Part shown: positions 27,420-36,557 of the stretch, in pieces
Layout of the letters: every line of letters begins with the position of its first letter
How positions within the stretch are numbered: the first letter of the stretch is position 1
NCBI RefSeq assembly: GCF_014695725.1
Contig: NZ_JACJOU010000016.1
Coordinates: 155,786-219,785 of the forward strand
Direction: 5' to 3'
DNA from: Microcoleus sp. FACHB-672
Lineage (GTDB): Bacteria > Cyanobacteriota > Cyanobacteriia > Cyanobacteriales > Oscillatoriaceae
Length of the DNA stretch: 64,000 nucleotides
Notes under the pieces: model-generated
Told to the model about the DNA's origin: nothing
What the model saw: only the letters and a program-made list of their open reading frames with translations
The model's database searches: none
Position numbers and translations under genes: made by a program

Positions 27420-27926
27420 ATGTTTTCTAAGCTGAGGAATACGCCCCAACCAAATCTTGATATTAACATCGGAATTGACCCTGAAAGTCGCCAAGAAATT
27501 GCCGCCGGCTTATCACGTGTTTTAGCAGATACCTACACCCTTTATCTAAAAACCCATAACTTTTACTGGAACGTCACAGGGCCGATGTTGCCGTCGCTGC
27601 TTCAGATGTTTGAGATGCAATATAGCGAACTCGCCACATCTGTCGATGAAATTGCAGGGCGAATTCGCGCCTTAGGGTTTCCTGTGCCCGGAACTTATCG
27701 GGAATTTGCTCGCCTCAGTATGATCCCAGCCACTGAAGGCGTCCCTTCTGCCGAACACATGATGCGCGAATTGCTAGAAGGCAATGAAGCCGTTGTGCGT
27801 ACAGCCCGCTCGGCTCTAGCAATGGTAGAACGCGGCGATGATGAATCCACCCTTGACTTGCTAACGAAACGAATGCAAGTCCATGAAAAAAATGCTTGGA
27901 TGCTGCGAAGTATGCTAACGGAGTAA
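27420..27926 (+). CDS. Dps/ferritin-like protein with altered ferroxidase site
   Basis: A 168-residue Dps-family protein (DNA-binding protein from starved cells). The core THNFYWNVTGPM ... MFEMQYSELATSVDEIAGRIRALG aligns without gaps to Dps. Family members normally place His at position 49, His at 61, Asp at 76 and Glu at 80 to form the inter-subunit iron-oxidising centre. Here these are Tyr49, Leu61, Asp76 and Gly80, so three of four ligands are missing, while the Glu at 65 remains. It should still fold and assemble, but canonical ferroxidase activity is doubtful. AGGAGG lies 5-6 bases before ATG 27420. Its role may be DNA or membrane protection, or another metal site. Confidence 0.88.
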   Translation: MFSKLRNTPQPNLDINIGIDPESRQEIAAGLSRVLADTYTLYLKTHNFYWNVTGPMLPSLLQMFEMQYSELATSVDEIAGRIRALGFPVPGTYREFARLSMIPATEGVPSAEHMMRELLEGNEAVVRTARSALAMVERGDDESTLDLLTKRMQVHEKNAWMLRSMLTE

Positions 27927-28449
27927 CCGGCATCGGGCTGATTTTGTGAAAAAAAGACTTGTATAACTGACATCGGCGCAATCGCTGCTATTTTTCTTCC
28001 CTCTCTTGGCGTGTTGTTGGAATTGAGGGTAGGTAGAAATTTTTGTTTGATAAATATCCTTTCAACTGTTTGCGGTTACTTCCCTGGATGGATTCATCAT
28101 TTGGGAATCGTTGGTAAAAATTAAGTACAGGCGCAGCTAAAACGAAAACATCGCTTAGCTGTAGCAAGCTACACCCATATAGGGGAAAGACGGCGGCGAT
28201 CGCGGCAATTCTGACGTATCTGCGGATTGAAAAGCTCCACTCAGGACATCTCTGTGAAGCCAGGAAATGCGCCAGCACGCTGCGGAGTTGGCTAGGAAGC
28301 CGCTCAGAAAGAAACGAGTCAGCTAACTTAGCTGAGCTTAATCAAAATATAAGATTGAGACTGAGTTAACAGATAAGCTTTACTCAAGTCTTGAACCGCT
28401 GCCGGCTTTGATGGCATTTAAAAACAAATTCACAGAAAAAGGAGAAGAC
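27927..28449. other. Spacer after dps
   Basis: 523 bases with no supported gene. A 96-codon minus-strand frame (27988-28278) contains a lipobox-like LYGC but lacks a ribosome site, and I do not accept it. A HIP1 octamer (GCGATCGC) is at about 28197. Confidence 0.4.
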
Positions 28450-28959
28450 ATGAGCGACAAATTGACGACCGATCCGCAAAAAACGACGCGGCACGAGACA
28501 AAAGCCGATGTGCCAGAAGAACACAGATCGTTCCTGGAAAAAGTAATGGCTGGGGCTGGTCTTGAGGATATCTTCGATGCCAGAGACATTACAGAAATCG
28601 TGTTCCGAACCATGCGCGACATGATGACCAACGAAGTCTCAGACCGAGTCGCCAGTGAACTACACCAAGAGGCGGAGCCGACTGAAGATAGGGCGCTGCA
28701 AAACGAAGTCGCTGACCTCTGGAAAGACACTAACCCCATTGTCGCTTTTCTCAGCAGAGTTCGCCCTGCACTAGAAATTAAACCAGAGACTTTTATCCGT
28801 CGCATTCGTGAAGAAGGTGGCTTGCAAGGTGACGTAGCACCCGAAACCGCAATCAAGGCCGTCTTTTCCGCAACAAAAGACGAATTGTCACCCGAGAGAA
28901 TTCAAGAAATTGCTAACGTTTTACCCGGTGAGATCCGGCAAATGTGGGATCAAGCTTAA
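28450..28959 (+). CDS. DUF2267 domain-containing protein
   Basis: A 169-residue soluble acidic protein starting at ATG 28450, which has AAAAGGAG 5-6 bases upstream; the in-frame ATG at 28408 lacks one. The body shows two helical DUF2267 segments (HRSFLEKVMAGAGLEDI..ARDITEIVFRTMRDM and NPIVAFLSRVRPALEIKPE..TAIKAVFSATKDEL), a duplicated all-helical domain. The function is unknown; in cyanobacteria these proteins often sit with stress genes, as here between dps and small acidic proteins. The C-terminus ANVLPGEIRQMWDQA is typical of the family. Confidence 0.85.
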   Translation: MSDKLTTDPQKTTRHETKADVPEEHRSFLEKVMAGAGLEDIFDARDITEIVFRTMRDMMTNEVSDRVASELHQEAEPTEDRALQNEVADLWKDTNPIVAFLSRVRPALEIKPETFIRRIREEGGLQGDVAPETAIKAVFSATKDELSPERIQEIANVLPGEIRQMWDQA

Positions 28960-29053
28960 ATAACTCCAGAAGCTATTAGCTGTTAGTTGACTCACTAATG
29001 GCTAATTGCCCAGGATGGCGTAATTTTGAAATTAACAAGTTTAAGAGGTTCTT

Positions 29054-29320
29054 ATGTCTGAACACAACAAACAAGATACTCACCGCAGTGCAAATCCAGG
29101 AGATCGCATTGATGAATCGAAGTCTCTTGAAGAAAAGAAACAGCAAGTAGCAGTGGATTCTCCCGATATTACCGGCGACCATATTGAAGTGCCCACTTAT
29201 TTTATCGTCGAAGATTCGGAGGGAGAAGAAAAAGCACTTCATCATGTTAAAGATGCTGAAGAAATTTCTGATGTAATTCGGCAAGCTCGGGTTGATGAAA
29301 ATGGCAATCGAGTTTGGTGA
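29054..29320 (+). CDS. Small acidic conserved hypothetical protein, 88 aa
   Basis: ATG 29054 has AGAGG 5 bases upstream. The 88-residue protein has a disordered polar first half (HNKQDTHRSANPGDRIDES) and a folded C-terminal part (EVPTYFIVEDSEGEEKALHH ... DVIRQARVDENGNRVW). No membrane segment or signal peptide. It resembles no family I can name. It lies 94 bases after the DUF2267 gene and before the DUF2231 gene, and could be co-transcribed with the former. Confidence 0.65.
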   Translation: MSEHNKQDTHRSANPGDRIDESKSLEEKKQQVAVDSPDITGDHIEVPTYFIVEDSEGEEKALHHVKDAEEISDVIRQARVDENGNRVW

Positions 29321-29516
29321 TTAACCTCTGAGATCCCTTCCCTTCTAATAGAGATAGCTTAATGACTTATCTCTATTAGGGATGGAATACAGATAGATCT
29401 TTTTCTCTAAATTTATTAAGATTGTTTCCAACAATCTCCAGCCTAGCTCATTCAGTTTGCCTAAGCTTCTGAGTTTCGCTAGTTCACTTTTTGTTTGGCT
29501 TTTATTGGTAGAAATC

Positions 29517-30059
29517 ATGGAAACTTCTGAGCGCAGTACAGCCCCTTATCCCAATATCCCACCCGTCATTGAAACGCATGATAGCGAATATAATGACACG
29601 GGCATTCCCAGTACGGTTGCGATTGTTGGCCATCCGCTTCACCCCGCTATTGTTCTCTTTCCCATCGCGTTTCTCGTTGGGGTGCTGGGAAGCGATCTGG
29701 GTTTCTGGTTAACAAATGACCCCTTCTGGGCAAGAGCTTCAGTTTGGCTACTTATTGTTGGCCTTGTCGGTGGTGTTGCAGCAGCAATCACCGGCTTTTT
29801 AGACTTCTTTAAAATTAAGAGAGTTCGTGATCGCAGCGCCGGCTGGATTCACATGGCCTGCAACGTGGTGGTTATGGTGTTATCGCTCGTTAGCTTGCTG
29901 CTGCGTAGGGGCGATCCAGTTGCTCCAATTATCCCTTGGGGTCTGGCGATTTCAGCGGTTGTTGCAACATTGTTGGGCATTAGCGGCTGGTTTGGCGGCG
30001 AACTGAGTTTCCGGCACAAAATTGGCGTGATTGGAAAGAGTCGGGAACATCACTCCTAA
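29517..30059 (+). CDS. DUF2231 domain membrane protein
   Basis: A 180-residue membrane protein with four hydrophobic helices. The hallmark GHPLHPAIVLFPIAFLVG (about 37-54) defines DUF2231, followed by the other three helices with TGFLDFFKI and GWFGGELSFRHKIGV at the end. The His residues in the first helix and in FRHKIG may bind haem or metal; that is speculation. I start at ATG 29517, since the upstream in-frame extension starts from TTG and has no ribosome site. Last member of the stress-type run that begins at 26954. Confidence 0.85.
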   Translation: METSERSTAPYPNIPPVIETHDSEYNDTGIPSTVAIVGHPLHPAIVLFPIAFLVGVLGSDLGFWLTNDPFWARASVWLLIVGLVGGVAAAITGFLDFFKIKRVRDRSAGWIHMACNVVVMVLSLVSLLLRRGDPVAPIIPWGLAISAVVATLLGISGWFGGELSFRHKIGVIGKSREHHS

Positions 30060-30097
30060 TTGAAAAAAGGAGGGTCATCTGATTTTTATAGCTTTGT

Positions 30098-30171
30098 CAA
30101 GCGGGCAAGATGCCCGCTTGCCTTCATTCAGGGATCAAAATGCTCCCACTCCAATATTTTTACAAATCTAA
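30098..30171. repeat. MITE/REP-like hairpin element, copy 2
   Basis: A perfect 10-bp hairpin CAAGCGGGCA-AGA-TGCCCGCTTG (30098-30120) is followed by GGGATCAAAATGCTCCC (30131-30147) and a tail ending near TTTTTACAAATC. The second half matches the copy at 19471-19513 at most positions. The first hairpin may end the DUF2231 transcript. Confidence 0.6.
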
Positions 30172-30459
30172 CTCGTTCTTCATTTTTTCTTATTTATCTT
30201 TCTGTGGGCTGATGCTTCTTAGTGTCCAAGAATTTAATAATTAAAGACCCTGGGGTGCTGGAAGTCACGCTAGATGCAACCACGAGTTTAGGGGTTGACA
30301 AAAACGCTTTAGTTGTGGAAAAATCGACCAGGTTTTTGTGAATTAAAAGTCGCAAATGAAAGATCAAGGGTGAAATTTTATCCTTCATTTAGCTCTTACA
30401 ACACTGCCTCAAGCGGATGCCGGTGTTAGCTCAATTAGATCGCATTCCGGTTTATCATA

Positions 30460-30508
30460 ATAAACGGACAAAAAACTCCGATCATCGTGTTGTTTTTTGT
30501 CCGTTTAT
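30460..30508. repeat. 17-bp perfect inverted repeat with A6/T6 core
   Basis: ATAAACGGACAAAAAAC (30460-30476) pairs perfectly with 30492-30508 over a 15-base loop. The homopolymer lies inside the stem, so it is not a standard terminator. It sits 54 bases before the DUF3891 gene and may be an operator, a transposon-end remnant or an RNA element. Confidence 0.7.
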
Positions 30509-30561
30509 CATGACTGCCTAAAAATCCAACAATAATCCTAAAACGGAGAGAAGAATTAGTC

Positions 30562-31290
30562 GTGATCCTTAATCTTGTTGAAAATGGTTGGGAAGTCATT
30601 TACCATCGCGCCCACGCCTTGCTAGCCGCTCAATTAGCGGGACAGTGGAAAAAATCCGAATCTCCTATTCGCTTGTATGAAACAATTGCCGCTATTTCCC
30701 ATCATGACGATCTCGAACGGGAATGGGAAGGCAACCAGCTCACTGAAGCCGGTGCACCTTTAGATTTTACCCTTGATAAAAAAACCTCTCTTCCAAAACT
30801 GAGAGAACTCACAACAAATTCCCGATATCGGGGACGGTGGGTGGCAATGCTAATTTCCATGCACACAAGCTTTTTAAATGAAGGCAAACGTGGCGAATCA
30901 GAAGAACTCGATCAATTTCTTGACGAGCAACTTGACAACCAAAAGAAGTGGCGGAAAGAGTTAAAAATTAGCAAAAAAGAAGCTGAAGAAGCTTATGCCT
31001 TTTTTCAATGGTGTGATCGCCTTTCCCTAATTCTTTGTATGGGCAACTTACCAGCCGGGCAGCGATTTCTAGAAATTAGTAAAGGCCCGGACGGGACGCG
31101 TTACGATATTTTGGAAAGAAGTGATGGCCTCGTTACGGTCAAACCCTGGCCTTTTGACGCAGAGAAATTTACCGTCAATGTTGAAGCGTCTTCCCTGAAT
31201 CAAATAAAATTCGACAGTAACGACGAACTGAAAGAAGCGTTGCAAACAGCCCCAATTAAAACTTTAGAATGGACATTTGTGAAGTCATAA
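30562..31290 (+). CDS. DUF3891 family protein
   Basis: A 242-residue soluble protein. It begins with VENGWEVIYHRAHALLAAQLA and has SHHDDLEREW and SMHTSFL further on, a His/Asp pattern typical of DUF3891 and reminiscent of HD-domain metal phosphohydrolases; catalysis is unproven. The C-terminal 80 residues are beta-rich. The start is GTG 30562 with GGAGAG about 12 bases upstream. It precedes the formaldehyde-detoxification pair by 90 bases in the same direction, but a functional link is not evident. Confidence 0.8.
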   Translation: MILNLVENGWEVIYHRAHALLAAQLAGQWKKSESPIRLYETIAAISHHDDLEREWEGNQLTEAGAPLDFTLDKKTSLPKLRELTTNSRYRGRWVAMLISMHTSFLNEGKRGESEELDQFLDEQLDNQKKWRKELKISKKEAEEAYAFFQWCDRLSLILCMGNLPAGQRFLEISKGPDGTRYDILERSDGLVTVKPWPFDAEKFTVNVEASSLNQIKFDSNDELKEALQTAPIKTLEWTFVKS

Positions 31291-31380
31291 CCATTTAAAA
31301 TTAACTTCAGTTTCCCTAATTCCATAACTTTATAATCCCAGCCTCCAGCCCACTCAGATCGATAGCCTCCGGAGTTAACT

Positions 31381-32493
31381 ATGGATGTAAAAGCAGCAGT
31401 TGCCTTTGAAGCCGGCAAACCTTTAAGCTTGGAAACCGTTAAACTAGAACCTCCCAAAGCTGGGGAAGTGCTGGTAGAAATCAAAGCTAGCGGCATCTGC
31501 CACACCGACGCTTACACCCTCTCCGGTGCCGATCCTGAAGGGCTGTTTCCGGCAATTTTGGGGCATGAGGGGGCGGGAGTTGTGGTGGAAGTTGGGAAAG
31601 AAGTCACAAGTCTCAAACCGGGGGATCACGTCATTCTCCTCTATACCCCAGAGTGCCGGCAATGCGAATATTGTTTAAGTAGAAAAACAAATCTTTGTCA
31701 AGCGATTCGTTTAACCCAAGGCAAAGGGTTAATGCCGGATGGCAGCAGCCGGTTTTCTCTGGACGGACAAATGTTGCATCACTACATGGGAACATCAACC
31801 TTTGCCAACTATACCGTTTTGCCAGAAATTGCTGTTGCCAAAATTCGAGAAGACGCGCCTTTTGAGAAGGTTTGTTACATCGGATGCGGCGTCACAACCG
31901 GCATTGGTGCCGTTATTTATACAGCCAAAGTAGAACCGGGATCGAAGGTAATTATTTTCGGTTTGGGTGGCATTGGGTTAAATGTCATTCAAGGCGCAAA
32001 AATGGTGGGCGCGGATATGATTGTGGGGGTTGACCTCAATCCGGAAAAACGCGCCATTGCTGAAAAATTCGGCATGACGCACTTTGTCAATCCCAAAGAA
32101 GTTGAGGGGGATTTAGTTCCCTATTTAGTCGATTTAACCAAAGGCGGCGCGGATTACACGTTTGAGTGTATCGGCAATGTTAAAGTCATGCGTCAAGCTT
32201 TGGAATGCTGCCATAAAGGTTGGGGCGTGAGTGTAATTATTGGTGTTGCCGGTGCCGGCCAAGAAATTAGCACTCGTCCTTTTCAGTTAGTAACCGGACG
32301 TGTTTGGAAAGGTTCGGCTTTTGGCGGTGCCAGAGGTCGCACAGATGTGCCGAAAATTGTTGACTGGTACATGGAAGGCAAAATTAATATTGATGACTTA
32401 ATTACCCATGTCATGCCGGTTGATAAAATTAATGAAGGCTTTGAATTGATGCACAAAGGTGAATCAATTCGTAGCGTTGTTACTTTCTCCTAA
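31381..32493 (+). CDS. frmA: S-(hydroxymethyl)glutathione dehydrogenase (class III ADH)
   Basis: A 370-residue zinc-dependent medium-chain dehydrogenase. Catalytic-zinc ligands are in [18 protein letters not shown] and GHEGAGVV; the structural zinc uses [15 protein letters not shown]; the NAD fold is [18 protein letters not shown] with Asp (VGVDLN) for NAD. The GADPEG motif and length mark class III (glutathione-dependent formaldehyde dehydrogenase). It oxidises S-hydroxymethylglutathione to S-formylglutathione in the cytoplasm and can also act on S-nitrosoglutathione. The next gene, 18 bases downstream, encodes the hydrolase for the product, so the two form an operon for formaldehyde removal. 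A GGAG site precedes the ATG. Confidence 0.96.
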   Translation: MDVKAAVAFEAGKPLSLETVKLEPPKAGEVLVEIKASGICHTDAYTLSGADPEGLFPAILGHEGAGVVVEVGKEVTSLKPGDHVILLYTPECRQCEYCLSRKTNLCQAIRLTQGKGLMPDGSSRFSLDGQMLHHYMGTSTFANYTVLPEIAVAKIREDAPFEKVCYIGCGVTTGIGAVIYTAKVEPGSKVIIFGLGGIGLNVIQGAKMVGADMIVGVDLNPEKRAIAEKFGMTHFVNPKEVEGDLVPYLVDLTKGGADYTFECIGNVKVMRQALECCHKGWGVSVIIGVAGAGQEISTRPFQLVTGRVWKGSAFGGARGRTDVPKIVDWYMEGKINIDDLITHVMPVDKINEGFELMHKGESIRSVVTFS

Positions 32494-32511
32494 TTAAGCA
32501 GAAAGGTGATC

Positions 32512-33378
32512 ATGTCAAGCCAAAATCGAATGTATACATCTCTTAATCTGATCAGTGAGAATCTTTGCTTCGGCGGAACCGTTAACTTTTACAGCCACGA
32601 ATCAGAAAGCTGTAAAGGTGAAATGCGATTCTCAATTTATTTGCCACCTCAAGCAAAATCTAAGCCGGTGCCGGCACTCTATTTCCTATCAGGTTTAACC
32701 TGCACGGAAGAAAATTTTATGGCAAAAGCCGGCGCACAAAAATACGCAGCCGAACATGGTTTAATGCTTATTGTCCCGGATACCAGCCCACGCAACACCG
32801 GCATTCCCGGAGAAGATGATCAATATGATTTAGGCAGCGGTGCTGGCTTTTATCTTGATGCCACCGCCGAACCCTGGCGAGAGCGTTACCAAATGTATAG
32901 TTATGTCGTTCAAGAATTGCCGGCAATCATAGCCAAAAATTTCCCAATAAAATCGGATAAACAAGGCATTTTTGGTCATTCAATGGGTGGACATGGGGCG
33001 TTAGTTTGTGCCTTAAGAAACCCAAATCTCTACAAATCAGTTTCAGCCTTTGCGCCGATTGCTGCACCCATAAACTCTGAGTGGGGGCAAAAAGTTTTTA
33101 CCCATTACCTAGGCAGCGACAAGGAAAGCTGGCTTGCCTATGACGCCACTCAATTGGTAAAAAAAGCCGGTTTTCATAGCCCCATTCTTATTGATCAAGG
33201 CACCGCCGATCCGTATCTAGCGCAGCAGTTGCTACCACAAATATTTGAGCAAGCTTGCGAAGAAGCCGGCCAACCTGTGACGTTACGGATGCAAGAAGGC
33301 TACAATCACGGTTATTACTTTGTCGCTAGTTTTATTGAAGATCACATTCGCCATCACGCCGCCGCTTTATGCGGATAA
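32512..33378 (+). CDS. fghA: S-formylglutathione hydrolase
   Basis: A 288-residue esterase-D family alpha/beta hydrolase. The nucleophile Ser lies in FGHSMGGHGALV; the oxyanion region is LSGLTCTEENF; Asp (LIDQGTADPYL) and His (GYNHGYYF) complete the triad. It cleaves S-formylglutathione to formate and glutathione, the step after the dehydrogenase encoded immediately upstream. I start at ATG 32512 (MSSQN), with AAAGG 6 bases upstream, rather than GTG 32506. Length and motifs match the family throughout. Confidence 0.95.
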   Translation: MSSQNRMYTSLNLISENLCFGGTVNFYSHESESCKGEMRFSIYLPPQAKSKPVPALYFLSGLTCTEENFMAKAGAQKYAAEHGLMLIVPDTSPRNTGIPGEDDQYDLGSGAGFYLDATAEPWRERYQMYSYVVQELPAIIAKNFPIKSDKQGIFGHSMGGHGALVCALRNPNLYKSVSAFAPIAAPINSEWGQKVFTHYLGSDKESWLAYDATQLVKKAGFHSPILIDQGTADPYLAQQLLPQIFEQACEEAGQPVTLRMQEGYNHGYYFVASFIEDHIRHHAAALCG

Positions 33379-33479
33379 GTTTACCAACTTCGGGGCATTT
33401 GAAAAGATTTGTAATAGCCATTTAGCATTCCAATTGCTAGTGCTAGAATAAACCTCAATTTCAGCCCGTGTAGGAAACG

Positions 33480-33899
33480 ATGAAAAAGACCTTGGCAAGT
33501 TTGGGAGTGATGGCGCTGTGTTTAGCAAGCTTCGCAGGAGGAAAAGCTGCGAGTGCTTTCCCCTTACAAGATGGTATTTACAGAGTGGGATCTAAATATA
33601 TTCAGATCGCCCAACAAAATGAGCGAATTTGCTTCAGAGGATTTTCAATGAGGGGGGCAACTATCGCTTCTGTTGAACCTGATCCTGAGCGTCCTGATTT
33701 TTATATTATTAACGGACTGGATAATACTGTTTTAACGCAGCAAGATATTGACACGTTACTCATTGGCCCTATCAATCGCTTGCTCAAGTATCCTGCGGAT
33801 TACGAGTTTTCTAGAAGCTTAGGTGAGGATCTTCAAGAATGTTTGGATTCTACGGAACCATTCTACAAGCAAATCTCTGGCGGGCGGGGTGGCCGGTAG
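33480..33899 (+). CDS. Exported hypothetical protein, 139 aa
   Basis: An N-terminal Sec signal peptide (MKKTLASLGVMALCLASFAG, probable cleavage after AASA near residue 26) is followed by a mature part of about 113 residues with two Cys residues (ICFRG, QECLDS) that could form a disulphide. The middle has DGIYRVGSKYIQIAQQNERI. I recognise no family; similar exported proteins of unknown role are common in cyanobacteria. GTAGGAAACG precedes ATG 33480. Likely periplasmic. Confidence 0.75.
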   Translation: MKKTLASLGVMALCLASFAGGKAASAFPLQDGIYRVGSKYIQIAQQNERICFRGFSMRGATIASVEPDPERPDFYIINGLDNTVLTQQDIDTLLIGPINRLLKYPADYEFSRSLGEDLQECLDSTEPFYKQISGGRGGR

Positions 33900-33981
33900 A
33901 AAATATTTAAACGTCTTATTTTGACACCGGCATCCCTATCAAAATCGCTATCATGGCAGTGTAGAGAAAAGTTCACTCGCC

Positions 33982-34362
33982 ATGCTAAAAATTCCTGCGA
34001 GGCTCAAGAAATTTGTAGCGATGGGATTGGCGCTATTGTTGGGATTGGTTATCCTGCAAACATTTAAGCCCGCTCAAGCTCAATCTGGTGCCGATGCCCG
34101 CGTTTCTCGCCTAGAGTCTGAAGTTTATAACTTGAGAGCGCAAATTAGCCGGCTTGAATCGCAAGTTTATCGCCTAGATAACCGTGCCGGTTCCTCCGGA
34201 TCGACCTCAACCACACGAGAGATTGAACCTGAACCTGAATATATTCCGCCCCGCGCCGTCCCAGATCCAATGTTTAGCCGGCTCGCAACTTTAGTCATTG
34301 AACTTAAAGAACGCATTGATGGAATTGACGCCAGACTTACCGATGTAGAAAACAATCAATAA
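33982..34362 (+). CDS. Exported coiled-coil hypothetical protein, 126 aa
   Basis: A signal peptide or membrane anchor (KKFVAMGLALLLGLVILQTF, then PAQAQ) is followed by a coiled coil with a clear heptad pattern (SRLESEVYNLRAQISRLESQ), a Ser/Thr/Glu/Pro-rich linker and a second short helix (RLATLVIELKERIDGIDARL). Without enzymatic motifs it is probably a structural or envelope-spacing protein. No family named. It follows the preceding exported protein by 82 bases. Confidence 0.75.
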   Translation: MLKIPARLKKFVAMGLALLLGLVILQTFKPAQAQSGADARVSRLESEVYNLRAQISRLESQVYRLDNRAGSSGSTSTTREIEPEPEYIPPRAVPDPMFSRLATLVIELKERIDGIDARLTDVENNQ

Positions 34363-34464
34363 CATCAAATTTTTAATGACTTATCCATCACAATCATTTG
34401 TGTTTATCTGTGGTTAAAAAAACACCCAAAACCTTTTTAACCAACCCATTATCCCCTGGTATTC

Positions 34465-35526
34465 ATGACAGATTCATCAAACTTTATCATCTACGGCGCA
34501 ACCGGCTACACCGGCACCCTCATCGCTCAATTAGCAGTTGAGCGCGGACTGCGACCGATTTTAGCCTCACGCAGCAGCGAAAAAGTCAAGCAACTAGCCG
34601 CAGATTTAGGCTTAGAGCATCGCGCCTTTTCCCTAGAAGATGAAACCGCTATCGATACTGCTTTAACGGATAGGGTAGTCGTGCTGAACTGTGCCGGCCC
34701 CTTCTCTAAAACTTACCAGCCCATGAGCGCGAGTTGTCTCCGGACAAACACACATTACTTAGATATCACCGGCGAGATTGCAGTTTTCGAGGCGGCGGCG
34801 GCACAAGATGCAAGGGCGAAGGCAGCCGGTGTGATGCTGCTTCCCGGTGTTGGGTTCGATGTCGTCCCCTCCGACTGCCTCGCGGCGCACCTGAAGCAAC
34901 GCCTGCCGGATGCAACCCATCTGGCGCTAGCGATACAACTGCTGAGCCGGCCTTCGCGGGGAACCGCAACCACAATGGTAGAAGGGCAGGCAAAAGGGGG
35001 ATTTGTCAGACGTGCTGGGGCAATTTCCCCAGTTCCCGCCGGCTGGAAAACTCGCACCATCGACTTCGGACGGGGTGCGGCAGAAGCAACCACGATTCCT
35101 TGGGGAGACGTGTCCACCGCCTATTACAGCACCGACATCCCCAATATTGAAGTGTATGCGGCTTTAGGGGAATCGATGCGTTGGGCAGCAATTGCAACTC
35201 GTTACCTGGGATGGCTTCTAGGCTTGCCGGCAGTCCAAGATTTCCAAAAAAGCCTGATTCAGAAAATGCCAGCCGGTCCCAGCGAGGAAGAACGAAAACA
35301 AGGAATCAGCTTGCTGTGGGGAGAGGTGGAAAACAGTTCGGGCAACAAATGTGTCAGCCGGTTGCAGTGTCCTGAAGGCTATACCCTGACTGCATTAACC
35401 GCCTTGGCAGTCGTTGAAAAAGTGCTGGCGGGACAAGTGAAAGCCGGCTTCCAAACACCCTCTTTAGTCTATGGCGCAGATTTGATCATGGAAATTGAAG
35501 GAGTTCTGCGCGAAGATATAAAGTGA
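34465..35526 (+). CDS. Saccharopine dehydrogenase-like / trans-acting enoyl reductase family
   Basis: A 353-residue soluble oxidoreductase. The NAD(P)-binding motif GATGYTGTLIAQLA starts at residue 10, followed by RPILASRS, where the Arg suggests NADP. The middle has GVGFDVVPSDCLAAHLK, diagnostic for the saccharopine-dehydrogenase NADP-binding / trans-acting enoyl reductase group. In mycobacteria a member serves in lipid synthesis, but in cyanobacteria the substrate is unknown. Length is a little short of the 400-residue norm. The start ATG 34465 lacks a clear ribosome site. Confidence 0.88.
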   Translation: MTDSSNFIIYGATGYTGTLIAQLAVERGLRPILASRSSEKVKQLAADLGLEHRAFSLEDETAIDTALTDRVVVLNCAGPFSKTYQPMSASCLRTNTHYLDITGEIAVFEAAAAQDARAKAAGVMLLPGVGFDVVPSDCLAAHLKQRLPDATHLALAIQLLSRPSRGTATTMVEGQAKGGFVRRAGAISPVPAGWKTRTIDFGRGAAEATTIPWGDVSTAYYSTDIPNIEVYAALGESMRWAAIATRYLGWLLGLPAVQDFQKSLIQKMPAGPSEEERKQGISLLWGEVENSSGNKCVSRLQCPEGYTLTALTALAVVEKVLAGQVKAGFQTPSLVYGADLIMEIEGVLREDIK

Positions 35527-35611
35527 AAGTAGGGATTGTTCCCTTTTCAGCACAGCATACCCCTGTTGTTGTCAAAGTCCAGTCACTACTGCAAGCAAAG
35601 GAGATCAAGTT

Positions 35612-36454
35612 TTGAAAAGTGAATATTCTAACAATTGGCAAGCAATAGTGTTGGGAATCATAGCGGCAGTAGCCCTTCTGATCGGCATTAATTCTTTTGT
35701 CATTATCAACCCCGGTGAGGCCGGTGTGATTAGTATTTTAGGAAAAGCCAGAGATGGCGCGGTACTAGAAGGAATTCACCTCAAACCCCCTTTAATTTCT
35801 AAAGTTGATTTATACGATCTGACCGTGCAAAAATTTGAAGTGCCGGCGCAGAGTTCAACCAAGGATCTTCAGGATTTATCTGCCCGATTTGCTATTAACT
35901 TTCGCCTCGATCCTTTGCAAGTTGTTGAGGTGAGACGGAAACAAGGAACGTTAGAAAATATCGTCTCAAAAATTATTGCGCCCCAAACTCAAGAATCCTT
36001 TAAAATTGCAGCAGCAAAAAGAACCGTTGAAGAAGCGATTACGAAAAGAAATGAACTGAAGCAAGACTTTGATACTGCCTTGGGTGAGCGGTTAGATAAA
36101 TACGGAATCATCGTGCTTGATACCAGTGTTGTTGACCTAAATTTCTCACCAGAATTTGCTAAGGCAGTTGAGGATAAACAAATCGCTGAACAGCGAGCGC
36201 AAAGAGCGGTTTATGTGGCGCAAGAAGCTGAACAAGACGCGCAAGCAGACATTAATCGCGCTCAAGGTAGAGCTGAAGCTCAAAGACTTTTGGCAGAAAC
36301 GCTGAAAGCTCAAGGGGGTCAATTAGTGCTCCAGAAAGAAGCGATTGAAGCATGGCGAAGCGGCGGCGCTCAGATGCCCAGAGTTTTAGTGATGGATGGG
36401 AAATCGAATAGCAGTGTCCCCTTCCTGTTTAACCTGAGTAATCCTCAGGAATAG
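35612..36454 (+). CDS. Prohibitin-family SPFH protein
   Basis: A 280-residue protein with one N-terminal membrane helix (AIVLGIIAAVALLIGINSFV) and an SPFH/band 7 domain (VINPGEAGVISILGKARDGAVLEGIH ... PQTQESFKIAAAKRTVEE), then a long Ala/Glu/Gln coiled coil (EDKQIAEQRAQRAVYVAQEA). This is the prohibitin layout: large membrane-bound rings that chaperone membrane proteins or regulate FtsH proteases. The start is the TTG at 35612, because AAGGAG lies 8 bases before it and no ATG exists nearby. Confidence 0.92.
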   Translation: MKSEYSNNWQAIVLGIIAAVALLIGINSFVIINPGEAGVISILGKARDGAVLEGIHLKPPLISKVDLYDLTVQKFEVPAQSSTKDLQDLSARFAINFRLDPLQVVEVRRKQGTLENIVSKIIAPQTQESFKIAAAKRTVEEAITKRNELKQDFDTALGERLDKYGIIVLDTSVVDLNFSPEFAKAVEDKQIAEQRAQRAVYVAQEAEQDAQADINRAQGRAEAQRLLAETLKAQGGQLVLQKEAIEAWRSGGAQMPRVLVMDGKSNSSVPFLFNLSNPQE

Positions 36455-36557
36455 CCGACTATTTAGTCTGATTTTAGCGGCAGGTTTTGTTATCGCTCAA
36501 TCTGCTCTTAATAGGATGCCGGTGTAAAAGTTATCGCCGGCATCCTATCTCTTCCCC

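Noticed and set aside
27988..28278. 96-codon minus-strand ORF with lipobox-like LYGC
   Set aside because: No ribosome site, and charged residues break the would-be signal peptide. Possible but unsupported.
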